From: Fimbriimonas sp.
Lineage (GTDB): Bacteria; Armatimonadota; Fimbriimonadia; Fimbriimonadales; Fimbriimonadaceae
Direction of reading: 5' to 3'
Assembly: GCA_031292555.1 (NCBI GenBank)
Contig: JARLGV010000121.1
Span: 48,374-112,373, forward strand
Length of the DNA stretch: 64,000 nt
Shown here: positions 52,947 through 62,235 of the stretch, piece by piece
Layout: every line of letters begins with the position of its first letter
How positions within the stretch are numbered: position 1 is the stretch's first letter
Made by a program: the position numbers and the translations under genes
The notes under the pieces: generated by a model
Told to the model about the DNA's origin: nothing
The model's input: only the letters and a program-made list of their open reading frames with translations
Database searches by the model: none

Positions 52947-53933
52947 ATGGAACTTAGCACGAACGAGGTCGAAAAGGCGTCTGTACGGCCACGGGTGTTG
53001 CTCGTCGAAGACGATCCGGTCTCTGCGTATCTGATTCAGCAGATGTTTCACGCACAGAACCTTCCCCTGGATCATGCAACCAATGGGGCGATCGCTCTCG
53101 ACTTGCATCGTCAAAACCGCTATCGTCTCGTACTCTCTGACTGGATGATGCCGGAGATGAACGGCGTCGACCTGTGCCGCGCCTTCCGTCGGCTCGGCGG
53201 TCCCTACGTCTATTTCATCCTGTGCACGTCGAAGGGTCAGAAGTCGGACCGGGTCGAAGCGTATGATGCTGGTGTTGACGACTTCATGACGAAGCCCCTC
53301 GACCGAAACGAATTGAGCATCCGCCTGCGCGTTGCCTTGCGCATTTTGGAGGCGGAAGAGGTGGTGCAGAGGCAGAAGGCCGAACTCGAAGAGATGAACG
53401 AGAAGCTCAATCATCTCGCAGTCACCGACGCCTTGACCGGCCTCTACAACCGACGCCGGTTCCAAGAGATGTTGGACGAGGGGTTCGCCGAGCATATGCG
53501 CGTGGGAGATCAGCTATCGCTTGTACTGATGGATATTGATCGGTTCAAGAACCTGAACGACCACTTTGGCCATCAAGCGGGTGACGCGGCCCTGCAGCGG
53601 GTCGCCGATATTCTCAGGGAAAATTCGCGCCGCCACGAGCTTCCCGCCCGGTATGGAGGGGAGGAGTTCGCGATCATTCTGCAGCGATGCACCCGTTCGG
53701 ACGCCCATATCGCTGCCGAGCGGTTCCGTGCCGCGATCGAAGTCGCCGACTGGCCGGATCGCCCGATCACTGCCAGCTTTGGCGTGGCTACCTGCGGGCA
53801 CAACATTCTGACGCTCAACGAACTGATATCGGCCGCCGATCAGGCCCTCTACATGGCGAAGCAAAACGGCCGCAACCGGGTCGAGGTGTTTCCGGAATTC
53901 CAGCCGGTTCGCTCAGTCTCAGACAACTTTTAG
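52947..53933 (+). CDS. Response regulator with GGDEF diguanylate cyclase domain (PleD-like)
   Basis: About 328 residues. The receiver (residues 15-135) has LLVEDDPVSAYL, the phospho-Asp in LVLSDWMMPEMNG and the Lys in FMTKPLD. A helical linker EEVVQRQKAELEEMNEKLNH leads to the GGDEF domain at about 165-315 with DALTGLYNRRRF and the active motif RYGGEEFAI, so it should make cyclic di-GMP. The inhibitory I-site position has RRHE instead of RxxD, so feedback inhibition may be weak. Its stop is 1 nt from that of the convergent dsbD. Confidence 0.92.
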   Translation: MELSTNEVEKASVRPRVLLVEDDPVSAYLIQQMFHAQNLPLDHATNGAIALDLHRQNRYRLVLSDWMMPEMNGVDLCRAFRRLGGPYVYFILCTSKGQKSDRVEAYDAGVDDFMTKPLDRNELSIRLRVALRILEAEEVVQRQKAELEEMNEKLNHLAVTDALTGLYNRRRFQEMLDEGFAEHMRVGDQLSLVLMDIDRFKNLNDHFGHQAGDAALQRVADILRENSRRHELPARYGGEEFAIILQRCTRSDAHIAAERFRAAIEVADWPDRPITASFGVATCGHNILTLNELISAADQALYMAKQNGRNRVEVFPEFQPVRSVSDNF

Positions 53934-53934
53934 A

Positions 53935-55734
53935 TCAGCCGCCGACGATCGAGCCGTCGCGTAGGAACCTCAAGAACTCATCCGCATCGCGGGTCGACGA
54001 TCCGAACGTCTTGAGGACCTTGCCTTCGGGCGACACACTCACGTAAATGGGCAAAGTGACTGTGCCAGTCAGCTTCTGCTGAAGTGCCTGGTTGAGTTCG
54101 TCTTCCTTCGACTGCTTGTCCGTATAGAGTTCGAGCAGAACGTATTTTTTGAGCGCCTGGGTCACGTCCTTCCGCGTGAACATGTTCTTCTCCATCCAGC
54201 GGCAGTTTGTGCAGGTGACGCCGGTGAAGTTGATGAAGATCGGCCGGTTCGAGCGCCGAGCCAAATCGACCGCGTCACGGTAGTTTTCCAACCAACCGCT
54301 CTTGCTGGGCGGCAGGTAAGCCTCAAGCTCGCCAAGCGAACCGCCGGTCATTCCGTAGCCCATCAAGCCGACGGTAAGAACCGTCAAGGCAAGGATCGCC
54401 ATGCGTCCGGGTCCAAATTTCTTCGGCATTTCGACCTTCGGTAGCTTAACGATACCGGAGAGGAAGAGCGCGGCCACCGCGAATACGACGACCCATACGC
54501 CGAGAAACGCGGTTCGTGAGAGTATTCCTGTGCCCCAAACGAGGTCGGAGTTGCTGAAGAACTTTACGGCCGCCGCGACTTCGAGGAATCCCATAAAGCC
54601 TTTGACCGCCGCAAGCCAGGAGCCCGATTTCGGCAGCTTGGCGAGGTACTGGGGAAACAGCGCAAGCAGGAAGAACGGCAGTGCGAAGGCGGAGCTGAAC
54701 GCCAGCATGCCCACGAAAGGATAGAGAACGTCGCCGTGCGTTGCATTCACCAGGATCGTGCCTACGAACGGCACCGTACAGGTGAATGAGGTCAGAGTGA
54801 AGGTGAGGCCCATCAGGATGGGACCGAGCAAGCCGCTCTTACCTCGGGGCGAAAAGCGGTTCTGGAGCGAAACCGGCAGCGAGATCTCGTAGACGCCGAA
54901 GAGGTTAAGCGCCAGGAAGATGAAGAGGGCGGCCAACACGAGGTTAACGATCGGGTTGGTCGCAAATTTCTGAATCCCGCTTGCCCCAAAAAGAATCGTG
55001 ACGATGAGGCCAAAACCGGTGAACGCCGAGATAATGCCTAAACAGTAAGCAACCGGTTGGGCGATTCCCGGCCGATTGCCCTGCGCGTCTCGCTGCTTGG
55101 AGAAGTAGCTGACGGTGATCGGCACCATCGGGAAGACGCACGGCGTCAGCAAAGCAAGCAGGCCGGCGCCGAATGCGAAGAGGATGAACGACAAGAGACC
55201 CTTCTGCTGTTCGCCTTTGATCTGATCTTCAAGCGACAGTGAGCCGGTAGCCGCTGCGCTGGACGCGGACACGGCCGGCAAGACGCTTCCGCCGATTGGA
55301 ACCGTGACGGTGGTTGGCGGCAAGCACATGCGGTCGTTGCATGCCTGGTACCGAACCTTCAGGTTTCCCTTTCCATCGGGACCGAGTACGACAGGCACGG
55401 TGAACTTGGCCGACGTCTCGAAAAACTCCACTTGGGCGGAGAAGTTGTTATCGAACTTCAGTTCCGGCTTGTCCTGGGTGACGGTCCCGTCGATTTTGGC
55501 GGGAGCTTCCGCATCGATCGTCGTGGGAATGTTGCTCGCCTTGGTGGGCGGAAGGGCGTATAGATGCCACTTCGGCTGGATGGCTGCATCCAGTTCAACG
55601 ACGACCTTGGCGCCCGGTTTTGCGTCCCCGGAAAGGACCTTGCTGCTCCACGCGACCTTCTGCTGGGCGGAGCAGAGGGACACGATCAGCCCAAGTACGA
55701 CGAGAAGCAGTGGTTTGAGCGCTCGAGAGTTCAT
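53935..55734 (-). CDS. dsbD: Thiol:disulfide interchange protein DsbD
   Basis: About 599 residues from ATG 55734 with a signal peptide (MNSRALKPLLLVVLGLIVSLCSAQ). An N-terminal alpha domain has the Cys pair region CNDRMCLPPTTVT, followed by eight membrane helices holding the redox Cys in LTPCVFPMVPIT and SFTCTVPFVG, and a C-terminal thioredoxin-like domain with TGVTCTNCRWME (CTNC). It carries electrons from cytoplasmic thioredoxin to the periplasm, for protein disulfide repair and cytochrome c maturation. Start at ATG 55734 was preferred as it gives a normal signal peptide. Confidence 0.94.
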   Translation of the reverse strand: MNSRALKPLLLVVLGLIVSLCSAQQKVAWSSKVLSGDAKPGAKVVVELDAAIQPKWHLYALPPTKASNIPTTIDAEAPAKIDGTVTQDKPELKFDNNFSAQVEFFETSAKFTVPVVLGPDGKGNLKVRYQACNDRMCLPPTTVTVPIGGSVLPAVSASSAAATGSLSLEDQIKGEQQKGLLSFILFAFGAGLLALLTPCVFPMVPITVSYFSKQRDAQGNRPGIAQPVAYCLGIISAFTGFGLIVTILFGASGIQKFATNPIVNLVLAALFIFLALNLFGVYEISLPVSLQNRFSPRGKSGLLGPILMGLTFTLTSFTCTVPFVGTILVNATHGDVLYPFVGMLAFSSAFALPFFLLALFPQYLAKLPKSGSWLAAVKGFMGFLEVAAAVKFFSNSDLVWGTGILSRTAFLGVWVVVFAVAALFLSGIVKLPKVEMPKKFGPGRMAILALTVLTVGLMGYGMTGGSLGELEAYLPPSKSGWLENYRDAVDLARRSNRPIFINFTGVTCTNCRWMEKNMFTRKDVTQALKKYVLLELYTDKQSKEDELNQALQQKLTGTVTLPIYVSVSPEGKVLKTFGSSTRDADEFLRFLRDGSIVGG

Positions 55735-55893
55735 CCTATTTCTTGTTTGAAGTCCACGTAAGGGACCGGCGACGGCACTTCCCATACTACGTATCCACTA
55801 CAGTCAGTTCATTCCGCCTTTCTAACAAAGCTGATTATTGCCCGAATGGTTCCATGCAAGTTGCCGTCGGCGCCGCGCCGATCCCTGTGCGCT

Positions 55894-56982
55894 CTAGAGT
55901 GTGCCTCGAATCTCCTGCTCGCGCTCGATTGCTTCGAACAGCGCCTTGAAGTTGCCCTTGCCGAAGCTGCGGGCGCCCTTGCGCTCGATGATCTCGAAGA
56001 ACAGGGTCGGACGATCGGTGATCGGCTTCGAGAAGATCTGAAGCAGATACCCCTCGTCGTCCCGGTCGACCAAGATTCCTAGATCCTGAATAGCGGCGAG
56101 ATCCTCGTCGATCTTGCCGACGCGGTTCGGAAGTTCCTCATAGTAGGTTGGCGGTACTCGAAGGAACTGAAGCCCGCGGCGCCGGAGCTCGGTGACTGTC
56201 TCCACGATGTCCTCGGTTCGAAGCGCGATGTGCTGCAGCCCCGGTCCACCGAAGAACTCCAGAAATTCGTCGATCTGGGACTTCTTCTTTCCTTCCGCCG
56301 GTTCGTTGATAGGGAACTTGACGCGTCCGTCGCCGCCCGACATCACCTTCGACATGAGGGCGGTGTATTCGGTGGAGATATCCTTGTCGTCGAACGAGAT
56401 GAGTTGGGTGAAACCGAGAACGTCTTCGTACCACTTCACCCATTTGTTCATCGCGCCGAGTTCGACGTTACCGACGCAGTGATCCACCTCGATGAGTCCG
56501 GTGGGTATGCCCGGCTCGTCTCGCTCGACGAATCGAGGGAGGAAACTCCCCTTGAACTTATCGCGGTTAATGAAGGTGTGGAGGGTGTCTCCGTACGTGT
56601 GAATGCTTGCGAGCCGGACTTCGCCGTCGTCGTCGCAAAGGCTGTATGGATGGCGAGCGGGAACCGCGCCACGATCGACGGCGGCTTTGAACGACCAGTC
56701 GACATCGTCGACTTCGAATGCGACGTCCTGCACGTGGTCGCCATGGACGGCCAATTGCTCGGCGATCGGATGCCCCGGTCGTACAGGCGCACTGAATAGG
56801 AAGCGAATCTTGTTCTGCTCGATCAGGTAGTCGACCTCGTGTTTGAGGCCCGTTTCCAAACCGTGGAACTGCTTCACGCTGAAACCGAAGAGGTGTCGGT
56901 AGAAGAAGGCAGACTGTCTGGCGTTACCCACATAGAAGCGGATATGGTCGATACGACGGATAGGGAAGGTGTCTTGCGGCAT
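55894..56982 (-). CDS. hppD: 4-hydroxyphenylpyruvate dioxygenase
   Basis: The 362-residue Fe(II) enzyme converts 4-hydroxyphenylpyruvate to homogentisate in tyrosine breakdown. The iron ligands are His in LIEVDHCVGN (about residue 165), His in GLQHIALRTEDI (about 254) and Glu in LFFEIIERKGARSFGKGNFKALFEAIE (about 332). The N-terminal vicinal-oxygen-chelate half is also complete. The neighbourhood has no other homogentisate pathway genes, so the product may also serve quinone or pigment synthesis. A palindrome lies in its leader. Confidence 0.95.
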   Translation of the reverse strand: MPQDTFPIRRIDHIRFYVGNARQSAFFYRHLFGFSVKQFHGLETGLKHEVDYLIEQNKIRFLFSAPVRPGHPIAEQLAVHGDHVQDVAFEVDDVDWSFKAAVDRGAVPARHPYSLCDDDGEVRLASIHTYGDTLHTFINRDKFKGSFLPRFVERDEPGIPTGLIEVDHCVGNVELGAMNKWVKWYEDVLGFTQLISFDDKDISTEYTALMSKVMSGGDGRVKFPINEPAEGKKKSQIDEFLEFFGGPGLQHIALRTEDIVETVTELRRRGLQFLRVPPTYYEELPNRVGKIDEDLAAIQDLGILVDRDDEGYLLQIFSKPITDRPTLFFEIIERKGARSFGKGNFKALFEAIEREQEIRGTL

Positions 56983-56990
56983 TGCGTAAC

Positions 56991-57011
56991 CTCGGGTAGT
57001 TATTGCCCGAG
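56991..57011. promoter_or_regulatory. Inverted repeat in the hppD promoter/leader
   Basis: CTCGGG (56991-56996) / CCCGAG (57006-57011) with a 9-nt spacer lies just upstream of the hppD ATG (56982) and downstream of a minus-strand CATAAT box near 57014-57019. It looks like a repressor site. Confidence 0.4.
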
Positions 57012-57019
57012 ATTATGGA

Positions 57020-57233
57020 AGATGCGCCGCCACCTGAACAGGTCCCCTATCTCGCCAAGGCAACACAACCGCCCGCGAAAAACGGACCTACAGGTTGCAG
57101 GGATGGTTCATGTGTGCGTCCCTTCCGTGTATCCCGAAGGGATATAGGACCATGGCCTTGGCAAGTCGTCGTACGCATCAGGGCTTGCCGACTGAAGAAG
57201 CCCATCCTTGTCGAGACCTGAAGCTAGCCCTGC
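57020..57233. other. Short gap upstream of hppD, nothing further recognised
   Basis: About 210 bases without a convincing gene or motif other than the hppD promoter elements listed separately. Confidence 0.3.
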
Positions 57234-57521
57234 TCAACTGCGGGGTCGAAGTGCCCGGTTTGAGTGCATTATTGTGTAGATAAGGATAGCGAACGCAAGT
57301 AACGTAAGCAAAACCGCGGTCCAGAAGTGAATGAGGGGGCTCGGGATAGCTTCGAGGACCAGCAGGAGCATGACGCAGACGTTGAAGACGATCTTGATCG
57401 TGCGGGCACGTGGATGCGTCCCGCATCGAGCGGAAAGACGCCAACCCAAACTTGGCGGACTGAAAACTTGAGCAGGAGCGCGCTTTTGGCTGACCGGGGC
57501 GAATGCGTAGGTCGGCTGCAA
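57234..57521 (-). CDS. Possible small membrane protein
   Basis: A 95-residue frame with two likely membrane helices (IKIVFNVCVMLLLVLEAI and FWTAVLLTLLAFAILIYTI) near its C-terminal half. The TTG start at 57521 has no ribosome site, and a later start is possible. The hydrophobic pattern looks coding, but no homology is recognised. Confidence 0.4.
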   Translation of the reverse strand: MQPTYAFAPVSQKRAPAQVFSPPSLGWRLSARCGTHPRARTIKIVFNVCVMLLLVLEAIPSPLIHFWTAVLLTLLAFAILIYTIMHSNRALRPRS

Positions 57522-57603
57522 ATGGGTGATCGCGTCCCAGCACCTCAGCGATGCTGACTGGATCGGCTATCCGTGCTCTCGGAACTCCTCGGTATGAATC
57601 GTC

Positions 57604-57615
57604 CACAATATCGTC
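57604..57615 (+). promoter_or_regulatory. -10 box and 6-nt gap before UbiA gene start
   Basis: CACAAT (57604-57609) is followed by ATCGTC and GTG 57616. No ribosome site is seen. Confidence 0.5.
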
Positions 57616-58509
57616 GTGGCGGTTAGCGAAGTCGGCGGGCTGAAGGCGTTTCGGGTGTATCTCGAGATGATCAAGATCGAACACTCGGTGTTCGCGTTGC
57701 CGTTTGCCATGATCGGGATGATGTGGGGATCTCGCAGTCTGAACCACGGGCCGTGGCCTGGTTGGTGGGATTTCTGCTGGATCGTGGTGGCGATGGTGTC
57801 GTGCCGGAGCGCGGCGATGGCTTTTAACCGGATCGCCGATCGGAATATCGACGCGCTGAATCCGCGGACGAAGATGCGGGCGATTCCCGCCGGCATCCTC
57901 CAACTCAGGCACGCCAATCTGTTCTTCTTCGGAAGCTGCGTCCTGTTCTTCGTGGCCGCCGGCATGCTGAACCGGCTCGCGCTCGAATTGAGCCCGGTGG
58001 CGTTGGGCATCACGCTGTTATATTCGGTCACCAAGCGGTTCACGCCACTCTGCCACTTCGTGTTAGGAATGTCCTTGGGCATCGCTCCCGCCGCCGCATG
58101 GATCGCAGTGACCGGCAAGCTCGCGATGGCGATCGGACCGATCTCCCTCGCCGTGGTGCTATGGACGGCAGGCTTCGACATCATCTACGCGCTTCAGGAC
58201 GACGAGTTCGATCGGGAGCACCGTCTCCGCTCGCTGCCCCAAACATTAGGGCGGCCAAAGGCGTTAGGAATCAGCCGTCTATGTCATTCACTCGCTGTCG
58301 TGAGCCTGATCGCGGGAGGACTGATGTCGGGAGCGGGAACGATCTGGTTCATGGGGGTAGGCGCCGCAGCCGGCTTGATGTTCTACGAACAGAGCCTCGT
58401 CAGTCCCAACGATCTCAGCCGGGTCAATATGGCGTTCTTCACTCTGAACGGATTTGTAAGCCTGGGCTTGTTCGTTTTTGCGCTTTTTGATCAGCGACTA
58501 GGCCGTTGA
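57616..58509 (+). CDS. UbiA-family 4-hydroxybenzoate/menaquinone-pathway prenyltransferase
   Basis: The 297-residue membrane enzyme has the first Asp-rich motif NRIADRNIDALNPRT and the second ALQDDEFDREHRLRSLP near residue 205, with about eight helices. UbiA-type enzymes attach a polyprenyl chain to an aromatic ring. The sequence resembles the MqnP/UbiA type that works with the futalosine menaquinone route more than classical UbiA, but that choice is inference. The nearby hppD suggests aromatic-ring metabolism. Start GTG 57616. Confidence 0.87.
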   Translation: MAVSEVGGLKAFRVYLEMIKIEHSVFALPFAMIGMMWGSRSLNHGPWPGWWDFCWIVVAMVSCRSAAMAFNRIADRNIDALNPRTKMRAIPAGILQLRHANLFFFGSCVLFFVAAGMLNRLALELSPVALGITLLYSVTKRFTPLCHFVLGMSLGIAPAAAWIAVTGKLAMAIGPISLAVVLWTAGFDIIYALQDDEFDREHRLRSLPQTLGRPKALGISRLCHSLAVVSLIAGGLMSGAGTIWFMGVGAAAGLMFYEQSLVSPNDLSRVNMAFFTLNGFVSLGLFVFALFDQRLGR

Positions 58510-58539
58510 TGGTCATTTCTTAACGAAGGCGTTCGGTAT

Positions 58540-59937
58540 ATGTCGTCTATGGATGGAATGCGGTCGTTCGTTCGCGGAGTCTTGGCGTCCGCTCTGGCGT
58601 TTGTCGCCACGGTTGCGAGTGCGACGCTGAGCATCGACAACTTTCAAGCCGCCGATCTCGTTCGATACCCGGTCGTCATCCTGCGCGGGATGGCTCAGGG
58701 GCCGGAGATGGCGGTCGGAACCTCATGGCCCGCCGCGATTCGATTTCCCGTTGTCAATCACCGGTACACCGCGATTGTGGAGTTGAAGCCGGGCGCGAAT
58801 ATGCTGCTTCTCCACTCCGGATCGGAGTCCTTGAAGTTTCGTCTCGACTATCGTCCGATGACTGGGCCGTACAAGGTGGCCACCGTCTTTGTAATGTCCT
58901 CCGACGGCACGGAGCGGTACGATTCGTCCATCCCGAACGATCGTTTTGCGATCCGGGATAAGCTCAACGTGGCGATGAAGCTGCTTCAATCCTTTACTGC
59001 CGACGCGATGCAGCGGGCAGGATACGGACGAAAGACGTTCGCCCTCGATTTCGACGACCAAGGACGCGTGAAAGTGCAGTTCCTGCGTTCCCCTAACACC
59101 ACCGCCGAGCTTCAGTCGTTGGACCCCAACTCCATCTTCAACCACATCTGCGGTGTGCTCAACAACGCGTTCAAGGGCGATGTCGTCAAGTGCTGTGGCC
59201 TCCTGGGTTTCGCCGCTTTCGATCCGGCAACCAAGAAGAACTTAGGGCACATCGCCTTGGGAGGCGGGAGCCAGGCCCTGTTCGGAGCCGGCAGCATGCA
59301 GTACTGGCCTGCCACGTTCAAGGCGTTGCCCAAAGTCTTCCAGGATGCCTCATTTGTCGACGGCGCCAAGGCGTTCGAGGACAGCGGAAACCGGCATACC
59401 GTCTGGGCGAACGTCTCCACCGCATACGGCGCGATGCTCCACGAATTGGGCCACACCTTCGGCCTTCCGCACTCTCCCGACCGGTTCAGCATCATGTCCC
59501 GAGGCTTCGACTATTTCAGCCGTTCCTTGACTACAGTCGAAGCCCCGCTGCCGGATTCCAAGACTCCTGTCGCCTTCGGTCCGGAAGAACTGGCAAAGTG
59601 GGACCCGTTCTTCGCCGCTCGCCTGGCTTCCACAGCCTGGTTCCAACCCGATGGCGATAAGGGAGCCGAGTTCGAGTCCAAGGACAAGCCGACTGTCCGA
59701 TTCGATGGCGACGACGTCATCGTAGAAGCCCCCTACGGCATCCGAGTCGTTGGCGCGGAAAGCGAGACCGTCCCTGCGTGGTTTGCCGAATACAAGGAAG
59801 AGAATCCCCCCAAGCAAGCCAAATATAGCCGCAAAGAGATCCGCGGCAAGATGCAGGATACAAAGTCCACCTACCGGATTGTGGTCGTAGACGCCCACGG
59901 CCTACAAGCCGACATCGAAGACAAAGTCGGTGAGTAG
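58540..59937 (+). CDS. Secreted zincin-like metalloprotease, possibly PF12044-like
   Basis: The 465-residue protein has a signal peptide (about residues 1-30, ending VASA). The zinc motif is HELGHTFGLPH in MLHELGHTFGLPHSPDRFSIMSRGFDYF (about residues 300-328), followed by a Met-turn-like SIMSRG, an HExxHxxGxxH arrangement of the metzincin type. The N-terminal domain (LVRYPVVILRGMAQG, FVMSSDGTERYDSS) resembles that of the little-studied YIL108W-type putative metalloproteases. The C-terminal part is charged. Start is ATG 58540 or 58549. Role unknown; secreted protein processing is plausible. Confidence 0.72.
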   Translation: MSSMDGMRSFVRGVLASALAFVATVASATLSIDNFQAADLVRYPVVILRGMAQGPEMAVGTSWPAAIRFPVVNHRYTAIVELKPGANMLLLHSGSESLKFRLDYRPMTGPYKVATVFVMSSDGTERYDSSIPNDRFAIRDKLNVAMKLLQSFTADAMQRAGYGRKTFALDFDDQGRVKVQFLRSPNTTAELQSLDPNSIFNHICGVLNNAFKGDVVKCCGLLGFAAFDPATKKNLGHIALGGGSQALFGAGSMQYWPATFKALPKVFQDASFVDGAKAFEDSGNRHTVWANVSTAYGAMLHELGHTFGLPHSPDRFSIMSRGFDYFSRSLTTVEAPLPDSKTPVAFGPEELAKWDPFFAARLASTAWFQPDGDKGAEFESKDKPTVRFDGDDVIVEAPYGIRVVGAESETVPAWFAEYKEENPPKQAKYSRKEIRGKMQDTKSTYRIVVVDAHGLQADIEDKVGE

Positions 59938-59958
59938 GTGGTGCCGAAGGCGCACCCT

Positions 59959-60858
59959 TCAGTAGATATCCAGGTCCTTCGCCTCGACAACCGGGCCCGG
60001 GTAAGCGGTGGCGACTTCCTTCAGGATCTCGCCTTCAGGTTGGCCGAACGGGAGTTCGTGGTAGAGGATGACCAGTTTGGGATGGACGGCGGCGGCGATT
60101 CGGCCAACGTCGGGGCCGGAGGTGTGGTACGTCGAGTGGTACGCCTGCCAGTCGGGGGTGCGCTTTTTGAGGCCGTCGGCGGAGTACGCCTCGTGGATGA
60201 GGATGTCGGCGCCCTTTGCATTGTCGATCACCTCTTGGCAGTAAGTGGTGTCCCCCGAAAGAACGATCACCCGGTCCGGGGTCTCGAACCGGAAGCCGAA
60301 TGCGTGCTTCCATTTTCCGTGATGGACCCGGAACGCCTTCACGCGCACGTTGTCGTCCTGATAGATCCAGCCCTCCTTCACTTCATGGACGGTCACCTTA
60401 TACGCTTCCGGGGCGGCGGGCTCCCCGCCATGGAAGCGAACCTCGTGATCCTCGGAGTAGGCCTCGCGAATATGATCGACCATTCGCTGCAAACCGGGGG
60501 GGCCAAAGATGTCCAAGCCGGTCTCCCGCCCGGTGACGGCGGGCGTGAGCATCAGATCAGGCAAGCCCAGGGTGTGATCGCTATGCAGGTGGGTGATGAA
60601 CGCTTTGGTCAGATGAGCCATGTCCAGGCCATCGGCGCCTTTCGCCTTCGCTGCGCTTGCCTGCCGCACGACGCCCGGACCGCAGTCGACGATGTACGAC
60701 TGGCCATGTACCACGATCGCCACGCTTGGGCCTTGATGATGGGGGTCCGGATTGGGCGTGCCGGTGCCCAGAAACACAACTTGAGTGATGACGCTCTTTG
60801 GGAGTGAGATGTCGGGAAGATCTTGGGTGGGCAGCATGGTGGTCAAGAATACGAACAT
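59959..60858 (-). CDS. MBL-fold metal-dependent hydrolase (RNase Z-like)
   Basis: About 299 residues from ATG 60858 (MFVFLTTML), a start chosen because the earlier frame is a low-quality Arg/Pro/Ser stretch overlapping rmuC. The metallo-beta-lactamase motif FITHLHSDHTLGLPDL (HxHxDH) is intact, with VFLGTGTPNPDPHHQGPS at the N-terminus and later ligand regions VLSGDTTYCQEV and HEAYSADG. This resembles RNase Z/arylsulfatase-like MBL hydrolases. Which substrate is used cannot be said. It lies at the end of a minus-strand run with rmuC. Confidence 0.85.
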   Translation of the reverse strand: MFVFLTTMLPTQDLPDISLPKSVITQVVFLGTGTPNPDPHHQGPSVAIVVHGQSYIVDCGPGVVRQASAAKAKGADGLDMAHLTKAFITHLHSDHTLGLPDLMLTPAVTGRETGLDIFGPPGLQRMVDHIREAYSEDHEVRFHGGEPAAPEAYKVTVHEVKEGWIYQDDNVRVKAFRVHHGKWKHAFGFRFETPDRVIVLSGDTTYCQEVIDNAKGADILIHEAYSADGLKKRTPDWQAYHSTYHTSGPDVGRIAAAVHPKLVILYHELPFGQPEGEILKEVATAYPGPVVEAKDLDIY

Positions 60859-60865
60859 CGGATTG

Positions 60866-62230
60866 TCACATGGGTTCGGGGAGGCTGGGCGAGGTGTCGA
60901 TCTCCGGCTCCGGTAGGGCCGGCGACCCAAACGTCTGCAATGTTCTGGGAGCGGTCTCGACTTCGTCGGGGGGCTCGACCTCGTCACCGGTTCCCGCTCC
61001 GAATGCTCGCAACTGACGGGCCTTTGACAAGACGTTTCGTTCCATGCTCCCGACTGCCTTGTTATACGCCTTGGTCGCCTGGTCCAGCGACTTGCCGATC
61101 CCGCCGACGTGCCCGGAAAACACCCGAACTGCGTCGTACAGCTTCTCTCCGGTTGCGCGGATCTCCTCCGCGTTCTCTTGCACCCGCTGCTGGTTCATGC
61201 TGTATGCGACTGTCCGGAGGAGCGCCACCAGGGTCATCGGATTGGCGAGGACGACCCGCGATCGGAAGGCGGTTTCGAGGAGGTCGAGATCCTGCTCGAT
61301 CGCCGCCTGATAGAGCGATTCGGCGGGCACGAACATCACGACGAAGTCGGGTGACCGGTCGAACTGATTCCAGTACGCCTTGGAACTGAGTTGTTGGACG
61401 TGTTTGCGAACCTGGAGGGCGTGGGCTTTGAGCCGTGCTGTTCGCGTCGCGTCGTCGGACGCCTCCATTGCGTCGAGATAGCTGTCGAGGGGCACCTTAC
61501 TGTCCACTACGATGATGCCGTCGTTCGGGAGGCGCACCACCATGTCCGGCCGCAGGCGGCCATCGTCGGTATCGGTCGATACCTGCATGTCGAAGTCCTG
61601 CCCCTCCGTCAGTCCGGCGCTTTCCGCTGCCTTCTTGAGCGTCAGTTCGCCCCAACTGCCCCGGACATGAGGTTTGCGCAGAGCGCTCGATAGTTGGGAG
61701 GTCTCGACCATCAGGCGGTTGATGTGTTCGGTAACCCCCTCGTAAGCGGCAAGCCGCTTCTGCTCGATGTCCTGAGTCTGACGGTCAAGCTTCTCCAGGG
61801 AGTCCTTCAGCGGCTTGACTAGTTCCTCGATCGCCTGCTGGCGGCGCTTGAGTTCTCCTGACGCACCCTCGGTGTGTTTCTCGAAGTTCTGCTGGGCAAG
61901 CTGAAGAAACTGCTCGGACGAGTTGGCGAGCGCCTTCTGGGAGAGGTTCGCGAAGCTGTCGGCGAGCATTCTCTCCGCATCGAGAATCGCCAGCTTCTGC
62001 GCCTCGAACGACTGCTCTCGCTCTTGTGACCGGGCTTCCATCGCCGAAATCTGTGTCGCCTGCTGGGTTGCGACGGTTCGCAGTTGCTCGATCTCGGCTT
62101 GATTCCGCTTGATCTGCTCGTCTCGATCGCGAAGCAACGCCGCATCGCGTCCCCCTGCCGACCGCATGAGCAGGAAACAGAGAACGGCCCCGACGATCAC
62201 TCCGATAACTGCAATGCTGCCTTCCAGCAT
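60866..62230 (-). CDS. rmuC: DNA recombination protein RmuC
   Basis: The 454-residue protein has an N-terminal membrane helix (IAVIGVIVGAVLCFLLM), a long coiled coil (about residues 25-165) and the RmuC domain (about 175-390) with RGSWGELTLKKAAESAGL, VRLPNDGIIVVDSKVPLDSYL and VVMFVPAESLYQAAI. RmuC limits sequence inversions and is related to PD-(D/E)xK nucleases. It is followed by the MBL gene. The C-terminus is Pro/Glu-rich. Confidence 0.93.
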   Translation of the reverse strand: MLEGSIAVIGVIVGAVLCFLLMRSAGGRDAALLRDRDEQIKRNQAEIEQLRTVATQQATQISAMEARSQEREQSFEAQKLAILDAERMLADSFANLSQKALANSSEQFLQLAQQNFEKHTEGASGELKRRQQAIEELVKPLKDSLEKLDRQTQDIEQKRLAAYEGVTEHINRLMVETSQLSSALRKPHVRGSWGELTLKKAAESAGLTEGQDFDMQVSTDTDDGRLRPDMVVRLPNDGIIVVDSKVPLDSYLDAMEASDDATRTARLKAHALQVRKHVQQLSSKAYWNQFDRSPDFVVMFVPAESLYQAAIEQDLDLLETAFRSRVVLANPMTLVALLRTVAYSMNQQRVQENAEEIRATGEKLYDAVRVFSGHVGGIGKSLDQATKAYNKAVGSMERNVLSKARQLRAFGAGTGDEVEPPDEVETAPRTLQTFGSPALPEPEIDTSPSLPEPM

Positions 62231-62235
62231 GGTCG

